A DNA stretch of 64,000 nucleotides. It comes from Oceanospirillum beijerinckii DSM 7166 (GTDB lineage: Bacteria > Pseudomonadota > Gammaproteobacteria > Pseudomonadales > Halomonadaceae). A program made the position numbers and the translations under genes. Positions 43,087-52,538 of the stretch are shown one piece after another. Below the pieces are notes generated by a model. The model made no database searches. It saw nothing but the letters and a program-made list of their open reading frames with translations, and was not told where the DNA came from. Position 1 is the stretch's first letter. The number at the start of each line of letters is the position of its first letter. The stretch spans positions 62,001-126,000 of the forward strand of contig NZ_KE383828.1 of NCBI RefSeq assembly GCF_000422425.1. The letters are read 5' to 3'.

Positions 43087-45303
43087 TCAGGCATGATCCA
43101 CCAGCCCTTGTTTATGGCCACCTCTTTGACTGGCTAAACCAATGACACCCTGCACATCCAGAATCAGGGCAATATCACCACTGCCCAGCACAGTAGCACC
43201 ACTGATGCCTTTTAATCCCTGGAACAACTTGCCCAATGGTTTAATTACCGTTTGCAGCTCTCCAAACAGTTGATCGACGACCAAACCTGCCTTAGTACGA
43301 CCAAAACGCACCACAACTAAACTCTCTCTTCGGTCAGAGTGATCGCCAACTTCATCGTCGGGCACATCAAAAAACTCCCTTAGGCGGAGGAAAGGCATTA
43401 CATCGCCGCGCAGGTTTACGTAACTGCGTTGTTCATCCAGTTGATGATTATCTATCTCCACGCACTCTTCCACCATACTCAGAGGAATCACATAGCGCTC
43501 ACCGGAAACCCCAACCATAAAGCCATCAATAATTGCCAGAGTCAGTGGTAGATGAATGGTCACCACAGTGCCTTTATCAACACTGCTATCGACCTCAACC
43601 GTGCCCCGCAGGGCATCAATATTCCGCCGTACCACGTCCATTCCCACTCCCCGACCAGATAAATTACTGGCTTGGGTTTTGGTACTCAGGCCCGGTTCAA
43701 AAATCAAGCGCAGCGTTTCACGATGACTCAATACCTGATCCGGTTTAACCAGGCCGATCGCTTCTGCTTTGGCCCTGATTTTTTCCACATTAAGACCGGC
43801 TCCGTCATCGGCAATCTGAATCACAATATGACCGGAATCATGCAATGCATTTAAGCGCAACACCCCCTGAGCCGGCTTCCCCTTGGCCAAACGTTCTTCC
43901 GGTGATTCGATCCCGTGATCCAATGAGTTTCTTACCAGGTGAGTCAGAGGGTCATTAATCTTCTCGACAACGGTTTTATCCAGCTCTGCTTCGCCCCCGG
44001 TAATGACCAGCTTGATATCTTTATTCAGCTCCTTACTGACATCCCGTACTACGCGGCGAAAACGAGAGAAGGTATCCCCAATCTGTACCATACGTAATTG
44101 CAGGGCGTGATCACGAATATCTTCTACCAGATTATCCACTCCCGCGACCACTTCCTGGGCTTCCTGAATCTCGTATTTATCTACCATCAATTTAACGGCA
44201 GCATTGGAGATCACCAGCTCGCCTACCAAGTTGATCAGCTGGCCCAGACGATTGGCGTCAACCCGGATATACTGTGCATCACGGGACGCTTTTTCCCGGT
44301 TGTCTTCCTGTTTTTTCAGTGCTTTTTCAACCACCGGCTTAGCAACCACATTGCGCTCAACCAGAATTTCACCCAGAGGTTTAACCTTCTGCTCTGGATT
44401 AGCTACCGCCTCATCAATGATAGCTTCCTGCTCGTTCAGCGCACCTTCCAGTTCCTGTTGGGTTACCGCTCCGATACCCACCAGAATATCACCCAAGCGC
44501 TGCACGCTCTCAGGCTCAACATCTTCCAGTAATTCCAGATAGGTTATCTGCTTGGAGTGCGGTGGCAGGATACGAATATCACAATCATCAACTGCGAACT
44601 CAAATACCGACTCAATCTCATCCTTATTTGAGTCACTGTGCAACGCGATACGAAACGACAGGTAACAGGTCTCGGGGTCCATCTCATTAGCCGCTGGCAT
44701 ATCATGGGTAAAGGTGATGATGTTAACGATCTCACCTAAACGCTGCAGGTACCGAATAAATGACAGAGGATCTAAGCCATTACGCAGTGCATCCTGTTTA
44801 AAGTCCAGTGCGATAACCCAGTTATCATTGGGGGTGGCTTTTTGAGGCTCTGCCTCAATAGGACTACTAGCACCTGCTACCGAAGGTGTGGCCCCTTTAA
44901 CACTGTTGTTCTCACTGCCTTCACCGGTCAGACGTGCCAAAATTTCACAGCCGTTCTCTAACAGCTCTGCCGGCACGTTGTCTTCATTATCGGATGCCAC
45001 CGTCTGAACCAGATTCGCGGTATGATCCTTACACTCCAGCAACAGCGCCACCAGATCAGAATCGACGCTGCGATTGCCGCTACGTACCTGATCCATCACC
45101 GTTTCAACAGGATGAGTAAAGGACACGATAAAATCGTAGCCAAAGATACCAGCAGCCCCTTTGATGGTATGCATAGCACGAAATACGCTATTCAGATGCT
45201 CCTCATCATCGGGAGCCTCCTCCATCGCCAACAAAGCATCTTCCATCTGTTGCAGTAGCTCCTCGGACTCCTGCAAAAAGGTGAGCTTCATATCATCAAC
45301 CAT
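43087..45303 (-). CDS. cheA: Chemotaxis histidine kinase CheA with an MshEN-like insert
   Basis: 738 residues. P1 (Hpt) has the phospho-histidine His45 (AMHTIKGAAG). A domain at about 160-250 starts NWVIALDFKQDALRNGLDPLSF, a P2-region module seen in this CheA class. Next is an insert with RLGDILVGIGAVTQQELEGA onward (269-292) and a related 24-residue repeat (309-332), discussed in the findings. Dimerisation (P3) follows about 345-420, then the ATP domain (N-box RNSLDHGIE near 458, G1 IADDGAGL, G2 GRGVGMDV) and a C-terminal CheW-like P5. It starts at the last base of the STAS gene's stop, so it is coupled. It phosphorylates CheY and CheB. Confidence 0.95.
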   Translation of the reverse strand: MVDDMKLTFLQESEELLQQMEDALLAMEEAPDDEEHLNSVFRAMHTIKGAAGIFGYDFIVSFTHPVETVMDQVRSGNRSVDSDLVALLLECKDHTANLVQTVASDNEDNVPAELLENGCEILARLTGEGSENNSVKGATPSVAGASSPIEAEPQKATPNDNWVIALDFKQDALRNGLDPLSFIRYLQRLGEIVNIITFTHDMPAANEMDPETCYLSFRIALHSDSNKDEIESVFEFAVDDCDIRILPPHSKQITYLELLEDVEPESVQRLGDILVGIGAVTQQELEGALNEQEAIIDEAVANPEQKVKPLGEILVERNVVAKPVVEKALKKQEDNREKASRDAQYIRVDANRLGQLINLVGELVISNAAVKLMVDKYEIQEAQEVVAGVDNLVEDIRDHALQLRMVQIGDTFSRFRRVVRDVSKELNKDIKLVITGGEAELDKTVVEKINDPLTHLVRNSLDHGIESPEERLAKGKPAQGVLRLNALHDSGHIVIQIADDGAGLNVEKIRAKAEAIGLVKPDQVLSHRETLRLIFEPGLSTKTQASNLSGRGVGMDVVRRNIDALRGTVEVDSSVDKGTVVTIHLPLTLAIIDGFMVGVSGERYVIPLSMVEECVEIDNHQLDEQRSYVNLRGDVMPFLRLREFFDVPDDEVGDHSDRRESLVVVRFGRTKAGLVVDQLFGELQTVIKPLGKLFQGLKGISGATVLGSGDIALILDVQGVIGLASQRGGHKQGLVDHA

Positions 45304-45629
45304 TATTGAGCCTCTCCTGCAGGAAGAACGATCGGATCACCGAAGTGAGCCACCAGATCTAAAATCTCTAAAACATCGATCACTGCCTGACTGTGTTTGA
45401 CAAAACGCAGCTCTTTCTTGAGCTTTTGTTCCTCACTTTTCAGCAGTAGCATAAGTTGTAAACCTGCACTGTCCATCTCACTGACATCTTGCAGAGAAAT
45501 TTCCAGTTCATCACAACGAGTCAGCTGATCCATTAGATCAGTTTTCATGGCAGCAGCCGTGTAAATGGTCATTTCATCTTTGACAACCACTCGGCATACA
45601 CCGTTATTATTCTCGACGTCTATGCTCAT
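45303..45629 (-). CDS. STAS-domain (anti-sigma-factor-antagonist-like) protein in the che operon
   Basis: 108 residues forming one STAS domain, with the phosphorylatable serine Ser54 in VSEMDSAGLQLMLLL. STAS proteins such as SpoIIAA are switched by serine phosphorylation and bind partner kinases. Such genes sit beside cheY and cheA in related operons but their job there is not established. ATG 45629 starts at the domain edge; the frame runs 25 codons further upstream. AGGAG is about 12 bases before the start, a little far. Confidence 0.8.
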   Translation of the reverse strand: MSIDVENNNGVCRVVVKDEMTIYTAAAMKTDLMDQLTRCDELEISLQDVSEMDSAGLQLMLLLKSEEQKLKKELRFVKHSQAVIDVLEILDLVAHFGDPIVLPAGEAQ

Positions 45630-45730
45630 GGGGCAGATTGTCTCCTGCAGGTTTACGGTTGATGACGTTGTTAAAAACATGGCGCGTTTTTTAAACGCAG
45701 ACATGTTTAAGTAACTGATTAAGATAACCG

Positions 45731-46099
45731 TTAAGGTAAAACCAGTTTGGCCACTGCATCCAGCATCTGAGGTGGCTGAAAGGGTTTAACCACCCAGGCT
45801 TTTGCACCTGCCGCCTTGCCCTCTGCCATCTTGTCTCTACCCGCTTCTGTAGTCAGCATAATCACTGGGGTAAACTTATATTTCGGGCTGGCCTTAACCT
45901 GCTTTAGAAAAGTAATACCATCCATATTAGGCATATTGACATCACTGATGATCAGGTGAATTTTTTGCCCCGTCATTTTTGCCAAAGCATCTTTACCATC
46001 ACAGGCTTCGATCACATCGTACCCCGCCCCTTTCAGGGCGATGCTAACAACCTGCCTGATAGACATGGAATCATCAACAACCAGAATTGTCTTTGCCAT
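45731..46099 (-). CDS. cheY: Chemotaxis response regulator CheY
   Basis: 122 residues, a single receiver domain: acidic pocket Asp9-Asp10, phospho-aspartate Asp53 (ISDVNMPNMDG), Thr in LTTEAG and Lys in VVKPF. It is phosphorylated by CheA and passes the signal on; with F7-type operons the target need not be the flagellar motor. It is followed by the STAS gene. Confidence 0.93.
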   Translation of the reverse strand: MAKTILVVDDSMSIRQVVSIALKGAGYDVIEACDGKDALAKMTGQKIHLIISDVNMPNMDGITFLKQVKASPKYKFTPVIMLTTEAGRDKMAEGKAAGAKAWVVKPFQPPQMLDAVAKLVLP

Positions 46100-46213
46100 T
46101 ATTAAAACCTACTCTAAAACATGAAATGGAATACGGTGCTTTGCTCTGTTAATACTGAACACAAAGCACAATCAAACCGGAGTGATCCACTACACCGAGC
46201 ACTCAAGCCAATA

Positions 46214-47380
46214 CTAGAAAAAGTTAATTGAGCCACCTGCCGCAGATTCGTTATCAACCTGCGTATCTTTGGGATTATGCTGACGGTGTTCTTCTACGGT
46301 GGTGTAGTTTGTTTTCATCTGCGCCAACACACCATTCACATCAATCGTCATCGAGTGATCTTCACTGGCCTGACGTAACTGTACGGAAAGACTGTCCATA
46401 CTGGTCAGTACCTGAGATAAAATCTGACTTACTCTATCCTGAAACTGAAGTTCAACCAGGACCTGCTCGATCTGTTGTTGAATCTGCTGATTGACCTGCA
46501 ATAAGCTTTCGCCTTCTGTAATCAACTCACGGGCAAGATTCTCCAGATGCTCAATAACCTCATTGATGTAGGACTCACCTTGATCCAAGGTTTCATCTTC
46601 CTGGTCTCTTGCTTTGTTGGCAGACTCCAGGATATTACCCATTACAGCTTTTACTTCACTAACCTTATGAGCGATCTGCTCACCAGTACCACCGGATTGG
46701 GAAGAGAGTTCACGCACTTCCTGAGCAACCACGGCAAAACCTCTACCAGCATCACCGGCACGGGCTGCTTCAATTGCAGCATTTAATGCCAACATATTGG
46801 TCTGTTCCGCAATATTGGCAACAGCCAGTGCCATCTGATCAAGGTCATTAGTGAAGCCCTGTAATGACTCGATCTTGTCAAATAGCTTATCAGTGGCTGC
46901 ATCGTAATCTTTCAGACGATTGAAAAACGTTGTCAGCATCTTCTTATCATGGGCAAAGCCTTCGCCATTGTCCGTCTGCTGATGAGCCAGTGCCACGTTA
47001 CGAGTATCGACAATTAGGGTGACTAAGTGGCTGAAACGCGCACTTAACTCATTAATCGCACCTTCTGACAAGTCACGACTACTAATCAGGTGCCTTTGCC
47101 AAACAGGAACTATTTGCTCCCAGACCTGACGATGCTGGTCTTCTACGCGGCTATTCACCTGACTTTGCTGCTGCAACTCTTTTAGCTCAATTTCAATCTC
47201 TCTGTTACGCGTACTAATCTGTTTTAACTTGTTATAAAACATCAAGCCTATGACAGCCCCTGCAACCGCCCATAGCACCGCAAAATAAGGGATATAGGCG
47301 TCAAAAAAAACCGCTCCAGCCCCGAGCAGTACTGCAATGATAAAGGGCGTCACCAAATAAACCTTCAATTCGCCGTCCAT
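46214..47380 (-). CDS. Methyl-accepting chemotaxis protein with two N-terminal membrane helices
   Basis: 388 residues. The first about 55 residues form a tight hairpin of two membrane helices ([29 protein letters not shown]) without a periplasmic domain of any size; a coiled coil and the MCP signalling domain follow ([31 protein letters not shown]). Near the C-terminus it has [14 protein letters not shown], resembling the QFQD motif of CheZ. It ends GSINFF, not a standard CheR pentapeptide. GGGAG lies ahead of ATG 47380. Confidence 0.9.
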   Translation of the reverse strand: MDGELKVYLVTPFIIAVLLGAGAVFFDAYIPYFAVLWAVAGAVIGLMFYNKLKQISTRNREIEIELKELQQQSQVNSRVEDQHRQVWEQIVPVWQRHLISSRDLSEGAINELSARFSHLVTLIVDTRNVALAHQQTDNGEGFAHDKKMLTTFFNRLKDYDAATDKLFDKIESLQGFTNDLDQMALAVANIAEQTNMLALNAAIEAARAGDAGRGFAVVAQEVRELSSQSGGTGEQIAHKVSEVKAVMGNILESANKARDQEDETLDQGESYINEVIEHLENLARELITEGESLLQVNQQIQQQIEQVLVELQFQDRVSQILSQVLTSMDSLSVQLRQASEDHSMTIDVNGVLAQMKTNYTTVEEHRQHNPKDTQVDNESAAGGSINFF

Positions 47381-47468
47381 TTTTGCTCCCGTTTTTTCTG
47401 GCTAGATATCAAGTACATACACACAATAAAGCCTAAAGTGATAATCCGTTTAAGGCCTTTTAACTGTC

Positions 47469-47999
47469 TTACGACAAATTATCCAAGGCCAGGTGTTGCT
47501 GAACCTTCGTTGCGGAAAGATCGTCAATTGAAAATACTCTGGCGATATTTAATAAGATGATAAATTCATCATGATAACGCGCCATCTTATCAATGAATTC
47601 GTTATCAATATCAGTACCAAAGTCTGGGGCTTTTTGCAGATCGGTTTCTGGAATTTCCAGAATTTCATTAACCATATCCACCAACATCCCCATGGTTTGA
47701 TACTCCTCTTCAACCTTAACCTGCACCAATACAATACAGCTGCGTTTACTTAACACAGAAGGCTGGTCTGCCAAACGTGAGCGTAAATCAATCACTGGCA
47801 CGACATTGCCCCTTAAATTGATGACGCCACGGATGCAGTCCAACGTCATTGGAATACGGGTCATACTGCCGACTTCGATAATCTCTTTGACATCAAGGAT
47901 TCCAATAGCCATCAGCTCACCTAATACAGTAAAAGTGAGGTACTGCAGTGTTTCTTCACTTTCAACTGAGCCAGGTTGTCCAGCAACTATATTGCCCAT
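47469..47999 (-). CDS. cheW: Chemotaxis coupling protein CheW (second copy)
   Basis: 176 residues with the CheW fold (LQYLTFTVLGELMAIGILDVKEII, NLRGNVVPVIDLRSRL). It couples receptors to CheA. It is about as similar to the other CheW of this operon as paralogues usually are. Two CheW genes are common in this operon type. Confidence 0.93.
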   Translation of the reverse strand: MGNIVAGQPGSVESEETLQYLTFTVLGELMAIGILDVKEIIEVGSMTRIPMTLDCIRGVINLRGNVVPVIDLRSRLADQPSVLSKRSCIVLVQVKVEEEYQTMGMLVDMVNEILEIPETDLQKAPDFGTDIDNEFIDKMARYHDEFIILLNIARVFSIDDLSATKVQQHLALDNLS

Positions 48000-48065
48000 T
48001 TAGCACTCCAAAATCTTTCCACACTCAAATTTTATTTGCTAAGCATGAGTACAAAGAACTTTGTT

Positions 48066-50012
48066 TCAGAAACGCTCAAAGTCACTATCATCAAAAGCAG
48101 AGTCCACTTTAGCTTTAGATAAGGGTTTGAAAGGTTGTGTGTTCACTGCCTGATCAGCCTTTTTCCCAGCTTGATGGCCACTTTCTTTGACCCTGAAAAA
48201 GGCGACTGCTTGCTGTAGTGATTCTGCCTGAGCATTCAACTCTTCAGATGTAGCCGCAAGCTCTTCGGAAGAAGCCGCACTTTGTTGCGTTGTTTGATCC
48301 AGCTGCAACATAGCACTATTAATCTGCCCCACACCTGAGGACTGCTCATCAGAAGCTGCCGCGATCTCCTGGACCAAATCCGCAGTTTTACTAATACTAG
48401 GCACAATCTCATCCAGCAACTTACCCGCTTCCTCGGCAATTGAGACGCTGTTAGTCGCTAGCTCATTAATTTCCTGTGCGGTAATTCGGCTGTTTTCAGC
48501 CAATTTTCGTACTTCCGCCGCAACAACTGTAAAGCCTTTGCCATGCTCACCGGCCCGGGCTGCTTCAATGGCAGCGTTAAGCGATAGCAGGTTAGTCTTG
48601 TAAGCAATATCTTCAATTAAACCGATCTTATCTGCGATATCCTTCATGGCATGAACTGTTCTTGTCACGGCTTCTCCGCCCTTTTTAGCCTCAGATGCGG
48701 CTGTGGTCGCCATGCTATCGGTTATACGTGCATTTTCTGAGTTTTGCTGAACAGAAGCGTTTAACTGTTCTACAGATGCTGTTGTTTCTTCTACACTGGC
48801 CGCTTGCTCAGTTGCCCCCTGACTCAGGCTTTGTGCTGTTGCACTCACTTGCTGTGAAGCGCTGACTAAGGCATCCGCGTTGTTACGAACCTGATCAATA
48901 ATATCACTCAGACGCTCCGCCATATCCTTCATAGCGGCATAAACCCCAGTAGGGTTCTGGTTGTTAAACTCAAAAGCCAGATTTCCGTCTGCAATCTCTC
49001 TGGCGATACTTTCCATCTCCCTAGGTTCACCACCCAGAGGCCGTTTAATCACACGTACTAAGATTATTGAGAGAAGGATGCTGAAGAAGACCGCAGCGAT
49101 TGACACCCAAATCACGATTGAAATCGTAGTTTCATTATCTTTCTTGACCTGAGGCCCTAACAGGTCCTGATCCGCTTGAACAGAAAGTTTAACCTCTTCG
49201 CTGGCATCAGATACTCGGGGGCCAACTTGATCAAGCTCATCTGCAATGATTCTGTTTCTCTCTATGACAATTTGATTAATATCATCAAATGCCTTGGCAT
49301 AAACCTCTTTAGCTAGAAGAAATTGCTCCAATAAGCGGCGACGTTCAGGATTTTGTAATTGTCCATCCAGTTTATCAATACGCTGAGACAGTGCTCCATC
49401 TAACTCCTGATGTGCTCGGTCTGCGTCAGCTTGAATATTGGAGGTCAGATATTTCGCCACATAAAGACGGGCTAACAGAAGAGATTCCTGAGCTTGTCCC
49501 GCCAGAAATGCAGCCTCCGGATCTTCATCCTGATAAGCCGATTCCATAATACGGGTCATAGCCTGACGCATTGCCAAGCCGTTTGGATCAAGCTGCTCGT
49601 AAACAACTTTATTTCTTCGCTCCATCAGCGCAACAATCTTTCCAAACGCCAGGTTATATTGCTCCATTGAGCCTAAAACCAGATCAACCTTCTCTGCTCT
49701 CTCAGGCTTTTGAATCTCTTTGTCCGCTTGAGCTACCAAATCTTCAAGTAAAGAGAAACGCTCCTTAAGCGCAGCAATAGTCTGCTCATTGTGTTCCAGG
49801 ATATAGTCTTTTGCATAAAGCTGAACCATAAGCATGTTGGCCTGAACTCGCCCAGCCAGGTTGGCATCCCGGGCAAGTTCACGATAGCTATCAAAACCAG
49901 TAATCGCTTTTGATTGGCCAAAGTAAGCGGTAACCGATACACCGACCAACATCAACATTACCAACGCATAGCCTAAGCTCACCTGAGTGCTTAATCTTAA
50001 GTTTTTGAACAT
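48066..50012 (-). CDS. Transmembrane chemoreceptor with helical bimodular (HBM-like) sensor and CheR-docking pentapeptide
   Basis: 648 residues: a first membrane helix (about 10-30), a long all-helical periplasmic region (about 31-298) of the size of HBM domains, a second helix (about 297-320, [21 protein letters not shown]), HAMP and the MCP signalling domain ([22 protein letters not shown]). A flexible tail of about 50 residues ends DFERF, an aromatic-xx-aromatic pentapeptide. HBM domains bind ligands such as organic acids in other bacteria; this ligand is unknown. Confidence 0.92.
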   Translation of the reverse strand: MFKNLRLSTQVSLGYALVMLMLVGVSVTAYFGQSKAITGFDSYRELARDANLAGRVQANMLMVQLYAKDYILEHNEQTIAALKERFSLLEDLVAQADKEIQKPERAEKVDLVLGSMEQYNLAFGKIVALMERRNKVVYEQLDPNGLAMRQAMTRIMESAYQDEDPEAAFLAGQAQESLLLARLYVAKYLTSNIQADADRAHQELDGALSQRIDKLDGQLQNPERRRLLEQFLLAKEVYAKAFDDINQIVIERNRIIADELDQVGPRVSDASEEVKLSVQADQDLLGPQVKKDNETTISIVIWVSIAAVFFSILLSIILVRVIKRPLGGEPREMESIAREIADGNLAFEFNNQNPTGVYAAMKDMAERLSDIIDQVRNNADALVSASQQVSATAQSLSQGATEQAASVEETTASVEQLNASVQQNSENARITDSMATTAASEAKKGGEAVTRTVHAMKDIADKIGLIEDIAYKTNLLSLNAAIEAARAGEHGKGFTVVAAEVRKLAENSRITAQEINELATNSVSIAEEAGKLLDEIVPSISKTADLVQEIAAASDEQSSGVGQINSAMLQLDQTTQQSAASSEELAATSEELNAQAESLQQAVAFFRVKESGHQAGKKADQAVNTQPFKPLSKAKVDSAFDDSDFERF

Positions 50013-50162
50013 AAAAACAGTCTCCCTTATCGCAGTGCTGTTTACATTAGCTTATTGGATACATTGTTTCAGCCTAAGCCATGTGTACTTTAAATAGCCG
50101 CACCAAACCTTGGCCTTGCAATAAGGTTCAGCATTAAGCCTCTATGCGCTATCAAGTATTAT

Positions 50163-52289
50163 TTAAAAACGCTCAAAGTCCTTCTCATCATATAGACTAT
50201 CTTCCACAGAGCTTTTATTGGCTAGTGAAGAAGGTCGTTGAGATTTTGAAATCTCGTGGACTTCGTTGCCTAAGTCGTCTTCTTTGTCCTTGTTCTGCTG
50301 CTTTTTATAAGACAATGGCTCGCTGATCGCCTTTGATGACTCATTCAACTTGAAAAAAGCAACAGCTTGTTGTAATGCTTCTGCCTGAGCACTCAGTTCT
50401 TCTGATGTTGCAGCCAACTCTTCTGAAGAAGCTGCATTTTGCTGGGTTGTTTTATCCAGTTGGTACATAGCATCATTGATTTGCGCCACACCTGAGGATT
50501 GCTCATCAGAGGCCGCTGCAATCTCCTGTACCAAATCCGCTGTTTTACTGATACTCGGTACAATCGCTTCCAACAGATGCCCTGCTTCTTCTGCAATAGA
50601 AACACTGTTTGAAGCCAGTTTATTAATCTCTTGGGCCGTCACACGGCTATTTTCAGCTAACTTTCGTACTTCAGCGGCCACAACGGTAAAGCCTTTACCA
50701 TGCTCACCAGCACGGGCTGCTTCAATGGCTGCATTTAACGACAGTAGATTCGTTTTATAGGCAATATCTTCAATCAGGCTAATCTTATCAGCGATCTCTT
50801 TCATCGCTTTCACAGTGCGACCTACTGCCTCTCCACCCTCTTTTGCTTCAGAGGAGGCCTGTGTTGCCATACTGTCAGTAATTCGTGCATTTTCTGCATT
50901 TTGCTGCACAGAAGCATTCAACTGCTCAATAGATGCCGTGGTTTCTTCTACACTAGCCGCTTGTTCAGTGGAGGATTGACTCATGCTCTGAGAGGTTGCA
51001 CTCACCTCTTTAGACGCACTGGCCAAAGAATCAGCACCGGATCGTACTTCACCTACGATCTGGCTTAACTGATTTTGCATATCCTGCAAGGCATTAAGAA
51101 CCTGACCTGTTTCATCTTTGCCACCTACAGGAATTTTAGTGGTCAAATTACCCTGAGCGATGCTCTTACACGCATTAACGGCTTGTTGTAATGGATTTGA
51201 AATGCCTCGGGCAACCAGAACAGCAATGGCGATACCAATTAGTGCAGCAGCGGAGAACAATGCCAGCAAAGTATTAATAGCAGTACTGGCGGTACTGGCA
51301 GCGTTATCGTTAAATTCAACAGCCTTGTTGTCAGCAAAATCACGAATTTCGGTCAGGGCATTGTTCAACTTAGCCAGATGAGGTGCACCTTCGACACGGG
51401 TAATCTCTCCTGGGTTTGCAGCCACCTGAGCCAAACGCATCTTAATCACTTTATCCCGGATCTGTTTCCAATCAACAAATAAGGTACGAGCTTGATTGAT
51501 CTGGGCTTTATCACCCAGAAAACGTTCGTTGAGCAGTTCAAACTTTTTAATCGTTTCTTCTGATCGCTGTGCAACCAACTTTGCTATACGTTCAACCTCT
51601 TCTGGTGAGCCTGCGACTGAAAGATCTTTCATATCTTTAAGAATTGTCATGGCATCTGCCTTAATGGACACGGCAGTAGTCGCGACAGCAAACGGGTGCT
51701 TGTAGAACTTTTCTACTAAGCCGCTGGTATCAATACCAAACTCACTACTTTGTGAGCTTAGGTAAAATTCATGAGCCTTTCCATTAGCGAACTCAATCAG
51801 AGTATCGAGACTTTTAAATATTTTTGCGACATGAGGAGCACCTTCAACACGGGTGACCTCATTGGCATCGTTTTCCAGCTGGATTCGACGTTGGGTAATG
51901 ACTTTGTCACGAATGGGAGCCCAATCTTCAAAGAGCTGCTTCGCTTGATTGATTTTACTTTTATCACCCAGAAAACGTTCATCAAGCAGGGCAAACTGCT
52001 GATAAGCACTTTGAGCGTATCCATCTACCTTCTTAACATTTTCATCAATCTGCTCCAGAGAGTTCACCATGGCAATATCTTTCATACTGCGATGAATCGC
52101 CACCAGACTGGTTTGAATCTCGCGAATACTGGTTCCCACGGCCAGAGGGTGCATATAAAGTTTCGAGGTCAGATTGGCCAGAGTAGATGAGGTATCAACT
52201 GCCTTTAGTCCCCCCACCACCATCAAAACGATGACTATACCAAAGCCAATACTCAGTTTTTTTGCGGTTGAAAGGTTTCTCCAAGACAT
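50163..52289 (-). CDS. Transmembrane chemoreceptor with duplicated four-helix sensor modules and CheR-docking pentapeptide
   Basis: 708 residues: a first membrane helix (12-30), a periplasmic region (31-335), a second helix (about 336-360), HAMP, MCP signalling domain and a flexible tail ending DFERF. The sensor contains two repeats of about 135 residues (43-176 and 194-327): each has xKxYxHPxAV near its start, xERFLGDKxxINQA in the middle and [11 protein letters not shown] near the end. It is thus a tandem duplication of one helical module. The first gene of the che operon, it is preceded by a 249-base gap. Confidence 0.92.
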   Translation of the reverse strand: MSWRNLSTAKKLSIGFGIVIVLMVVGGLKAVDTSSTLANLTSKLYMHPLAVGTSIREIQTSLVAIHRSMKDIAMVNSLEQIDENVKKVDGYAQSAYQQFALLDERFLGDKSKINQAKQLFEDWAPIRDKVITQRRIQLENDANEVTRVEGAPHVAKIFKSLDTLIEFANGKAHEFYLSSQSSEFGIDTSGLVEKFYKHPFAVATTAVSIKADAMTILKDMKDLSVAGSPEEVERIAKLVAQRSEETIKKFELLNERFLGDKAQINQARTLFVDWKQIRDKVIKMRLAQVAANPGEITRVEGAPHLAKLNNALTEIRDFADNKAVEFNDNAASTASTAINTLLALFSAAALIGIAIAVLVARGISNPLQQAVNACKSIAQGNLTTKIPVGGKDETGQVLNALQDMQNQLSQIVGEVRSGADSLASASKEVSATSQSMSQSSTEQAASVEETTASIEQLNASVQQNAENARITDSMATQASSEAKEGGEAVGRTVKAMKEIADKISLIEDIAYKTNLLSLNAAIEAARAGEHGKGFTVVAAEVRKLAENSRVTAQEINKLASNSVSIAEEAGHLLEAIVPSISKTADLVQEIAAASDEQSSGVAQINDAMYQLDKTTQQNAASSEELAATSEELSAQAEALQQAVAFFKLNESSKAISEPLSYKKQQNKDKEDDLGNEVHEISKSQRPSSLANKSSVEDSLYDEKDFERF

Positions 52290-52538
52290 ATTGATCTCAC
52301 AGCAATTTAGTAGGAATTAAAATACATCATTCTTATTTAGTATGCCGAGAAAAAGGCAATTGATCAATTATTAATCAGAGTAATTTCACTTTGTTTTCAG
52401 TAAGATGCAATTAGAATTTGTTTAATTTCAGCACTTGGATATTTTTGCACCAATTAAAAAACATTAAGCAAAAAAACCTCTCTTATCTCAGCTTTATTAT
52501 CCTGTTTTCCATTGAAACCATTGAAACAGGACTCCCAC

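Noticed and set aside
52505-52530. Direct repeat CCATTGAAA (two copies) before the pbpC end
   Set aside because: Too short and only two copies; no sign of a mobile element or regulator site.
52290-52538. FliA (sigma-28) promoter before the che operon
   Set aside because: A GCCGAGAA-like sequence near 52344 lies on the wrong strand and lacks a correctly spaced TAAA.
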